Source: Gammaproteobacteria bacterium (lineage in GTDB: Bacteria > Pseudomonadota > Gammaproteobacteria > Nitrosococcales > Methylophagaceae). Taken from it: a stretch of 64,000 bases of DNA. The stretch lies in the NCBI GenBank assembly GCA_014859375.1, contig JACUUH010000001.1:1-64000 (forward strand), given 5' to 3'. The notes under the pieces are model-generated. The model was not told where the DNA came from and made no database searches. It saw nothing but the letters and a program-made list of their open reading frames with translations. Shown in pieces: positions 56,922-64,000 of the stretch; within the stretch, counting starts at the first letter, position 1, and each line of letters begins with the position of its first letter. A program made the position numbers and the translations under genes.

Positions 56922-58160
56922 ATGTCACACGCAGAAATGTTGTTGAAAGATGACTACGAACCCTTGGATGATAGTGTCTTCCACGATATGGAGGACATTG
57001 TCTTTTCATTAGAGTCTAAGCTAAGCGATATAAAGTTTACCTTAGACAAAATGATTAATATGCAAGGTATATCAAAAGGAATGATGCTAGGGTTGGAGGA
57101 TGCTTTACCTTCAAATACATCTATTAACAGTTACACAGCTCAACCTACTCTAACAAACTTTAGACAAACCGTGGTTAGTTTAGAGAATTTAGCGGTTAAA
57201 ATCTTTAACTCTATAATTAAGGCTATAATGGAGTTCTTTAAAAAGATCATCACTTGGGTAACAAAGTTAACTAAAGGTAAAAGAAGTTTTAAAAATTTAG
57301 ATGACACTAAGTCGGCTGAAAAGGCTTTCGATGAGATACTTAATGCAAGTGAAGAACATTCTAGAATAGATACTTTAAACTCAGTTCGAGAGAAGGTTAA
57401 CACTAAATATGAAAGTATGTGGAATGCTTATTCAGAAGCTTGTGCTGTTAACCCTAGTCATGAAATGATAGAGTTCTTTAAGATTGGTGAATTTGTTTAT
57501 AACGACCTTTTAGATGAAGTTACTAAGGTGGCTAAACATCTTAAGGATATTTCGGAAGATGGACCGTCGCCTGAACACGTTTCAGGTAACATGTTTGAAA
57601 CTATCAATAAAGCAATAGACATTACAATCATTAATGGGTTCAGTTCAATGAACTTCCCTACATTGAAACTATCTGACGGTGAAGCCATAGCAAGATTAGA
57701 TGATTTTACTGCTAAGTATAAGAGTTATGTGAGTTCGATGAAGAATAGACCTTCAGAGAATCAATACGACATAGGTTCTGTTAGTAAAACTTTGGTTGAT
57801 TCTAAAGGAACTTCTGGGGTATCTTCTAAAGTATTAAAACCTTACTTACATGTAGACTCTAAAGTTATTGATAAACTAAAAGATTTGCAGAAAATCATTT
57901 ACGGTATCTCAGGTTCTAAGTTTAAATCTTTGGATAACCTAAGATTAGACAGATTGAAAAACCAAATTGATATTGATGCTTTCGGAGATGGCAGTAAGTT
58001 TATAGAAGACCTTAAAGGACTACTATTTAAACTACAGAAGATCTCAGTGTTTATAGGTACGTACACTGGCGAAAGAGCCAATACTATTAATACAGAGAAC
58101 GTTCAGAAAATCATTGTAGATGGTTATCTAGCTAAAGTTATTGAGTTAAGTAAAAAGTAA
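56922..58160 (+). CDS. putative inner-head-like virion protein
   Basis: 412 aa, helical, Lys-rich, GLE-type candidate cleavage site; same neighbourhood as the 50290/51999 ORFs. Confidence 0.4.
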   Translation: MSHAEMLLKDDYEPLDDSVFHDMEDIVFSLESKLSDIKFTLDKMINMQGISKGMMLGLEDALPSNTSINSYTAQPTLTNFRQTVVSLENLAVKIFNSIIKAIMEFFKKIITWVTKLTKGKRSFKNLDDTKSAEKAFDEILNASEEHSRIDTLNSVREKVNTKYESMWNAYSEACAVNPSHEMIEFFKIGEFVYNDLLDEVTKVAKHLKDISEDGPSPEHVSGNMFETINKAIDITIINGFSSMNFPTLKLSDGEAIARLDDFTAKYKSYVSSMKNRPSENQYDIGSVSKTLVDSKGTSGVSSKVLKPYLHVDSKVIDKLKDLQKIIYGISGSKFKSLDNLRLDRLKNQIDIDAFGDGSKFIEDLKGLLFKLQKISVFIGTYTGERANTINTENVQKIIVDGYLAKVIELSKK

Positions 58161-58171
58161 AGATGGTAATA

Positions 58172-58203
58172 AATAGTAGACTGGATGGTTCCAGTCTACT
58201 ATT
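58172..58203. terminator. bidirectional terminator
   Basis: AATAGTAGACTGGA-TGGT-TCCAGTCTACTATT. Confidence 0.8.
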
Positions 58204-58208
58204 ATTTT

Positions 58209-58664
58209 TTATGCTTCTCTATGAAGTAGGTAAACATCAATATCTAAAGGATCTAAGTATTTCTCAAACAAAGGTCTGACGTCTTTATGGTAATCTAGCT
58301 TACCAAGACCGCACCCAATAGGTACCATAGCCAATTCTTTTATACCTAATTTTTCAATGTTCTTTACAAGGTCTTTCAAACCACTCTCAATGTATTCTAT
58401 CTTAGAGTCGTCTTTCCAATGGTCTTTAGAAGGAAACAATAACACAAGTTTCTCTTTCTCAGGCACCTTGTATACCTGACACTTACCGATAGTTAAATCA
58501 CCGGTGTAACACAATCTTTTGTAATGGTCTTTAAGACCTTGAACTCGGTTTCTCATAAATAAAGCTAAGCCAGCACCCATTACACCTACGGTATTTACTG
58601 GACAGGTAATTGTCTGAGCTTTATGATTTAAAACATTTCCGAACCCTTCGTATACAATCGGCAT
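58209..58664 (-). CDS. macro-domain protein (DarG/TARG1-like ADP-ribose hydrolase family)
   Basis: GNVLNHKAQTITCPVNTVGVMGAGLALFMRNRVQGLKDHYKRLC and IPIGCGLGKLDY match macro-domain ligand loops. Confidence 0.85.
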   Translation of the reverse strand: MPIVYEGFGNVLNHKAQTITCPVNTVGVMGAGLALFMRNRVQGLKDHYKRLCYTGDLTIGKCQVYKVPEKEKLVLLFPSKDHWKDDSKIEYIESGLKDLVKNIEKLGIKELAMVPIGCGLGKLDYHKDVRPLFEKYLDPLDIDVYLLHREA

Positions 58665-58746
58665 ATTATTATTTTTCTCCTATTAGTTTAGTGAACGTAT
58701 AAAATATTAGCCATGACTAGCATGGCTAATAAACGTTCTGTAAAAA

Positions 58747-59532
58747 CTAGACGCCGGAGTAGAAGGCTTCAACTCTCTGTTGCATTTCAGAGTTCTTAAA
58801 TCCTTTCATAACCAGCTCTAGGTCTACTTGTTTTAGAGCTTGTGCTCTAGTAGCTGAATCACAGGTTGTTAGAAGTAAAGACATAAATCTTTCAAAGTTT
58901 TTACGCTGGTCGTCAGCAAGTTTTACTTGAGACATATAACGGAAAATGTACTTCTCACCAAACACACCTTTACGATGGTCTTTAATTTTAGATAACAAAT
59001 AATTCATCATCTTGTTAAAACTTGTACCTTCTAAACGCAAGATAGCTTGGATAGTACGATATAGTTTAACTTGACGCATCGGACCTTCTTCACCAAAGTG
59101 TGACTTACCAGGTTTCATTTCTTCGATGTAAGTTTCGATTTCTTTCATCAAGTTTTCTTCAATAGAATTTGATGCTGTAGGTGAGGCGGTTGGCTCTTGA
59201 ACCTTTGGTTCAACCTTAGGCTCTTCTACCTTAACTACTTCAACAGGAGTAGGTTCAGTTTCACCTTCTTCTTCATCTAGAAGTTGATCAATTGTATCAT
59301 CGACTGGCGCGGGTTCAGGTAGCTCAGTTTCTTCACTTCTATCTCCAGTTAGAAACGCTTGCAATTCTTCCAAAGATTGGAATGTATTATCTGCGCGTTT
59401 ACCAGCTTCTGCTAATAGATCAGCTTCGTTTGTTCCAGAGCCAATAGACATTGCACCTTCTGACCATTTGACGATATCGTCATCTGTCCAGTTACTAGCC
59501 TTCTTGTTGTTTACAGGGATGTTCTCAGACAT
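58747..59532 (-). CDS. hypothetical protein with long acidic low-complexity segment
   Basis: 261 aa with EETELPEPAPVDDTIDQLLDEEEGETEPTPVEVVKVEEPKVEPK. Confidence 0.5.
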   Translation of the reverse strand: MSENIPVNNKKASNWTDDDIVKWSEGAMSIGSGTNEADLLAEAGKRADNTFQSLEELQAFLTGDRSEETELPEPAPVDDTIDQLLDEEEGETEPTPVEVVKVEEPKVEPKVQEPTASPTASNSIEENLMKEIETYIEEMKPGKSHFGEEGPMRQVKLYRTIQAILRLEGTSFNKMMNYLLSKIKDHRKGVFGEKYIFRYMSQVKLADDQRKNFERFMSLLLTTCDSATRAQALKQVDLELVMKGFKNSEMQQRVEAFYSGV

Positions 59533-59615
59533 AAAACATTTCCTTTATATTTAAAGTTATCATTAAAAAAGTGGAATAGTGAACATACTATCCCACTAAT
59601 AGTACGAAAAAACTT

Positions 59616-60905
59616 TTAGATGATAGTAGAGACTACATCAAACTTAGTTGTTTTCAATGCCTTGCCGTGAGCAGCCTGCATGGATATATCCATTAGTTGA
59701 CTAGTTACGGCTGCAGCGTATGCTGCTAGAGCGTTCTCATTTTCGGAATTAGGTTCACCAACACAATGTTTGCAGAACTTATTTCCTGAGGTTTTACAAA
59801 ACTGAGGTGACCTAAGAGTAATGACTTTACCCACCAACTCTTTTACATTATCGGCATTTATCAAAATGGACTTATTACCACTTATGTAATAAAACCCAAT
59901 GAAATCTTTAGAGTTGTCTTTTGTAACTGACTTTTCCCAACCCATATTGACGCCGCAATCGTCTTCACCTATTTTAACGTTTTGTAAAACACGGTTGACG
60001 ACCTTAGTGGCATAACCACCAAGACCTGTCATCTTACCACGACCATACGAACCTTCTCTTAATGAGTTGACCATGGCAGGTAGTTTTTCTATATCCCAGC
60101 CATCGCTCAAAGGTGTAGTTATAGTATCTGGGTTCATGCCGAGACCTGATTCATAGCCGTGCATTAAAAATGCTTTCTTTCTTATAATATCGAAATCTTT
60201 ACCCGAGTTGTAGAAACCTTCACTGATATCACCTTTAATCCAATCCTTATCCATTTGTATAAGTTCTGCTTCGATCTTAGCTATAACAGTAGGATCATCT
60301 AATTTACCTTCATACTCCTTTAAAAGCTCATTACGACGCTTTTCAATGTTAGGGTCGGTCATAAGACTTTTAGGTGATGCAGATGGCACAGCAAGCTGCG
60401 TATAGCCTTCTAAGGATAGAATGCAGTCAATGAAGTTTAAATATTCAGATACATAGATTGGATCATCGTGTTTAAAGGTTTTAGCTGTTTGAAACTCAGG
60501 GTCAGTAGTTAACCTTTTAAATATCTCTTCTTCGACTTGTTTTATGTTAAACTCACCATTGACAAAAGGTATCTTACCACCTAAAGGATATATGAGACCA
60601 ACATAGTTAACTAGTATACTACCGTAAGTAGTTTCTATATCCTCAAATAGATTAGGTACGTCGCCACTTTTTAAATTAACCTTAGTTCTGAAACTAAATA
60701 ACCTTTGATTGGGGTCAGCGTCTTCAATTTTAATGTAAGCACCTTCCAACGGTTTAAAGTATATCCCGTCTTCTCGCTTATCTAATTTAAAAGGGTAATC
60801 TTCTTTAGTAGTACCTTTAGTTATAGAGAAAGCAGCCATGACCCAAGATCTATATCTATAGCACTCGTTAGCCATGGCTTCTAAGAAGTATTGTTCTCTT
60901 TTCAT
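59616..60905 (-). CDS. virion RNA polymerase beta-prime C-terminal-like subunit (phiKZ gp80-like)
   Basis: SYGRGKMTGLGGYATKVVNRVLQNV, LRSPQFCKTSGNKFCKHCVG and SQLMDISMQAAHGKALKT resemble beta-prime regions; distinct from the 44331 gene. Confidence 0.6.
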   Translation of the reverse strand: MKREQYFLEAMANECYRYRSWVMAAFSITKGTTKEDYPFKLDKREDGIYFKPLEGAYIKIEDADPNQRLFSFRTKVNLKSGDVPNLFEDIETTYGSILVNYVGLIYPLGGKIPFVNGEFNIKQVEEEIFKRLTTDPEFQTAKTFKHDDPIYVSEYLNFIDCILSLEGYTQLAVPSASPKSLMTDPNIEKRRNELLKEYEGKLDDPTVIAKIEAELIQMDKDWIKGDISEGFYNSGKDFDIIRKKAFLMHGYESGLGMNPDTITTPLSDGWDIEKLPAMVNSLREGSYGRGKMTGLGGYATKVVNRVLQNVKIGEDDCGVNMGWEKSVTKDNSKDFIGFYYISGNKSILINADNVKELVGKVITLRSPQFCKTSGNKFCKHCVGEPNSENENALAAYAAAVTSQLMDISMQAAHGKALKTTKFDVVSTII

Positions 60906-60906
60906 T

Positions 60907-61713
60907 TTATCCTTCTCCGATAAACATTAAAGCTTTAGTTAGAACGTTTATATCTTCGGCGTAATACTCTAATAACTCTCTAACTTTGGCAGTGACTTTA
61001 TCATCTGCTGTGTCACTTATTAAAACCAAGCCTTTAATTTCAACAGCTAGTTTGACATCATTCTTAGATAAGGTGTTGAGGTAATCGTCTGTTAGTTCTT
61101 GAATGTAACAAATAGGAGTTTTTAATCTAATACCTTCTTGTATTAGTTCTTCAGCCTTCAGTAGACCTTTACCTTCTTTGTGTATTTTAAATCTTTCACG
61201 ATAGATACTTAGATCGTGGGGTTCTTCCTCCTCACCAATATTTTTTTCAATGATCTTTTCTACTCGGAATACTAACTCTTCACTTACCGTGGATATTAAC
61301 GGTGCAAAGAAGTACCATGGTTCTGAGTGAACCTCACCAAGTATATCCACCAACTTCTCTGTGCAAGATCTTTCTTTCATTAATATTGTTTGCACGGAGA
61401 AAGGATCGCCGTAATCAGGTAGCGTCAACAACCCTTTTAAAATGTAAGTTAATCCCTTAAGATTAACGTTCTCATCTTCTAATTCAATGCCGAAAGCATT
61501 AATCGAGTCGGATAAATAACTAGTGAGTATATTAAAAATATTCAATATAAAACTTTGTGAATCAAGGTTTTCTTTAGTAGACATTAAATTAAGGATTTCA
61601 TCCTCGTGTTCTACCACACCTAATTTTTCTAGAGACTCACAAGCTTGGGTTATTACTTGCTGATTACCTTCAGTAGTAACCTCTCTTATGTATAACTCTA
61701 ATTCTGCTAGCAT
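60907..61713 (-). CDS. hypothetical protein
   Basis: 268 aa ORF directly upstream of the vRNAP-like gene. Confidence 0.5.
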   Translation of the reverse strand: MLAELELYIREVTTEGNQQVITQACESLEKLGVVEHEDEILNLMSTKENLDSQSFILNIFNILTSYLSDSINAFGIELEDENVNLKGLTYILKGLLTLPDYGDPFSVQTILMKERSCTEKLVDILGEVHSEPWYFFAPLISTVSEELVFRVEKIIEKNIGEEEEPHDLSIYRERFKIHKEGKGLLKAEELIQEGIRLKTPICYIQELTDDYLNTLSKNDVKLAVEIKGLVLISDTADDKVTAKVRELLEYYAEDINVLTKALMFIGEG

Positions 61714-61823
61714 TTAAAACTCCTTGTTTTTTTTCACACTAGTTATCTTATTTATGAAAGCAAATATGTAACCTTATATTTCATTAGGTTGCGATAATTA
61801 AATCATAAGAAGGCATATAAAAA

Positions 61824-62303
61824 ATGGCGAAACAAGAGAAAAATAAAATTTCACAGCGAGAGCTTGCTAGACGCGCTAAGCAGTCTGGTAAAGTAGACTT
61901 AGAAAACAACGGTGGTTGGGACGATCTAAATAACCTATATTTGGAATGTTCTGCGTTATCACTATCGCCAGTAGGTGTTAGTAAATTATTGAAAGATAAA
62001 AATGCTTTAGCTACTGTTAAAGATACTGAAGCTCTTAAATCTGCAGCTTCTGTTTTGGCTAAAGACGTGGCTTCTTTTAACTCACAGTTAACAGAGATTT
62101 ATAACAAACATAAGGCTCGCACAGGTAACGCTGGACCTGAAGAGTTATTGGTGGTCTTATCTCTTGGTGAAGAGTATCACAATTGGTTGACAAATTATCA
62201 GCAAGTAGTTCTACCGGTAATTGCTGATATCACGGCTTTATTTGATACAAGTTCTGTTGATAATACAGAACCTACCCCCGACAACAAAGAAACATCGCAT
62301 TAA
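61824..62303 (+). CDS. hypothetical protein
   Basis: 159 aa ORF. Confidence 0.5.
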   Translation: MAKQEKNKISQRELARRAKQSGKVDLENNGGWDDLNNLYLECSALSLSPVGVSKLLKDKNALATVKDTEALKSAASVLAKDVASFNSQLTEIYNKHKARTGNAGPEELLVVLSLGEEYHNWLTNYQQVVLPVIADITALFDTSSVDNTEPTPDNKETSH

Positions 62304-62331
62304 AAAAATTATGCTTCTTAAGGAGTAATTG

Positions 62332-63867
62332 ATGGATCAGGAAAACAAATTAGTTTCCGCTGAAGTTAAGGAGTCTGCGACTGAACAACCTGTAGTAGAA
62401 AAAGTTGTTCTAGAGCAAGATCCAGTGGAAGTTACAGGCAGTAATGAAGATTTAACAGTAGCTCAGATTAGAGAAGCTATTCTAAACATCCCTAACGTTG
62501 ACATTGACGAATTGGATAAGGTGGTTGAAAACTATCCTAAAATAGAAGCTACCAAAGGTGAAGAAGGTAAAGTTTGGGTGGCTTCTTACTTTGAAGGTAT
62601 TAAAGCTTTACTCCAAGGGTCTTCTTTGTCTGAAGCTGTAAACAGATCTAATAGTGTCTGGAGACAAAAGGTAGAGCATGAAGGTGCTAAACTAGGTATC
62701 TCAAAACCGGTTTATAAAGATATCGAATCTGGTGAAATTTCAGGTGAACGAGCTTTAGACTTAGTAGCGCGTTCTACAGACTTAGGTACAACAGTTACCG
62801 TACCATTGTGGCATACGGGTATTTGGATTACATTACGTACCCCTACAGAACAAGATATGATAAACTTAGATGCTAGAATATCTGGAGAAAAGATTGCGCT
62901 TGGTAGATACACCAGCGGTATGATCTTCTCCAATACTTCTGTGTACACTGCTAGCTATGCAATTAATTTCGTTCTTGAACGTGTGGTCGATTCAAGTATT
63001 AAAAACCTAACTGTGGATAATCTAAAGAAGATTATCAAAATAACGGACATTCCAACTTTATTATGGGGTATGGCATATGCTGTTCACCCTAACGGTTACG
63101 ATTATGCAAGAGCATGTAGTTCAAACCCTGGTAAATGTCAACATGTAGTGAGAGGTAAGATTAACCTTGGTAAGTTGTTCTGGACAGATACTGACTCACT
63201 TACACCTTGGCAGCGAAAGCATATGTCAGATAGAACCGGTAAGTTCACGTCGGATGACTTACTTAAATATGAGAAAGAACACCGTCGTGGTTCAGATCGC
63301 GTATTCTATTTAACAGGTGGATACATTAAAGGTAAACGCATTGGTATCAAACTTAAAGTTCCTAATATTAAAGAATATGAAAGAGCTGGTTTTAGATGGG
63401 TGGACGACATTGTCAATACAGCTACCGAAGCTGTTAGAGCCGATAGTAAGACAACCGATCTTGATGAGTTGATTTTCAACAATGCCAAAACAACTATATT
63501 AAGACAATACGCCCATTGGGTATCTGAGTTCTTGGTATACACTGAAGGCAATGAAGATAGTCATGTTACCATCAAAGATAAAGAAACCATGGAAAGTATC
63601 CTAAGTTCTATTTCATCTAACGATGCTTATTACGAGCGCTTCACAGATGAGATCAGAAAGTATATTGAAGATTCTACTATGGCTTTAATTGCTATACCTA
63701 AATATCCATGTCCTGTATGTGGTGGTGAACAACACACCGATGTAGGTGGTGAATTAGGTGGTAAGTCCCATCCTCATTTATTACCAATAGATGTGCTACA
63801 TACTTTTTTTATCCTTCTCGACCAACACACGTTCAAAGTGCTGGTAAGCAGGCAGACATCCCTTTAG
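62332..63867 (+). CDS. zinc-finger-containing structural-type protein; C-terminus probably continues in -1 frame
   Basis: CPVCGGEQ motif. ORF closes at 63867, but native-looking coding continues in the -1 frame from the T7 run at 63804. Track ORF starts at TTG 62329. Confidence 0.5.
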   Translation: MDQENKLVSAEVKESATEQPVVEKVVLEQDPVEVTGSNEDLTVAQIREAILNIPNVDIDELDKVVENYPKIEATKGEEGKVWVASYFEGIKALLQGSSLSEAVNRSNSVWRQKVEHEGAKLGISKPVYKDIESGEISGERALDLVARSTDLGTTVTVPLWHTGIWITLRTPTEQDMINLDARISGEKIALGRYTSGMIFSNTSVYTASYAINFVLERVVDSSIKNLTVDNLKKIIKITDIPTLLWGMAYAVHPNGYDYARACSSNPGKCQHVVRGKINLGKLFWTDTDSLTPWQRKHMSDRTGKFTSDDLLKYEKEHRRGSDRVFYLTGGYIKGKRIGIKLKVPNIKEYERAGFRWVDDIVNTATEAVRADSKTTDLDELIFNNAKTTILRQYAHWVSEFLVYTEGNEDSHVTIKDKETMESILSSISSNDAYYERFTDEIRKYIEDSTMALIAIPKYPCPVCGGEQHTDVGGELGGKSHPHLLPIDVLHTFFILLDQHTFKVLVSRQTSL

Positions 63868-64000
63868 ACGATGGTCCTAATGGTCACGTCGTCTATAGTC
63901 GTTTCGGCTTAGTTGAGGAAGGTGTAAATGAGATTAATGAACTGATTAACACTGTTATTGATAAAGACTTAGATGCTATAAGTGTTCAGATACTCCTTAG

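Noticed and set aside
1-64000. Prophage/integrated element interpretation
   Set aside because: No integrase, att-like repeats or host chromosomal genes found; gene content is consistently lytic jumbo phage.

Overview
This window looks like a contiguous piece of a nucleus-forming, phiKZ-like jumbo bacteriophage genome. It is AT-rich, densely coded, and organised in long strand-consistent blocks separated by bidirectional hairpin terminators. Calls were made by reading the translations and by phiKZ gene order as I remember it; no search was run. Recognisable genes: tail sheath and candidate tube, TerL, a SleB-type cell-wall hydrolase, a PhuZ-like tubulin/FtsZ, a chimallin-like nuclear-shell protein (ChmA), and several subunits of the split multisubunit RNA polymerases. 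Also present: a gp68/gp69/gp70-like block, an SF2 helicase, an SbcD/Mre11-like phosphoesterase, inner-head-like proteins, an HEXXH metalloprotease and a DarG/TARG1-type macro-domain protein. The most interesting observations are: (1) a family-B DNA polymerase that appears split into an exonuclease + motif A gene (minus strand, 53.4-55.1 kb) and a motif B + motif C gene (plus strand, 22.7-24.9 kb); (2) two sibling group I introns with HNH ORFs in different RNA-polymerase genes, one cutting the NADFDG|D catalytic motif, with ORFs at different places in related cores; (3) strongly folded ORF-free regions at 32-320 (odd tRNA-Arg-like RNA followed by a long hairpin) and 18.08-18.43 kb (candidate ncRNA); (4) a repeated AAGTCAAnnnCATAyTAC promoter-like element; (5) a T7-associated -1 frame transition at the right end; (6) a phage macro-domain protein that could reverse ADP-ribosylation-based defence. 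Many small ORFs have no recognisable function.
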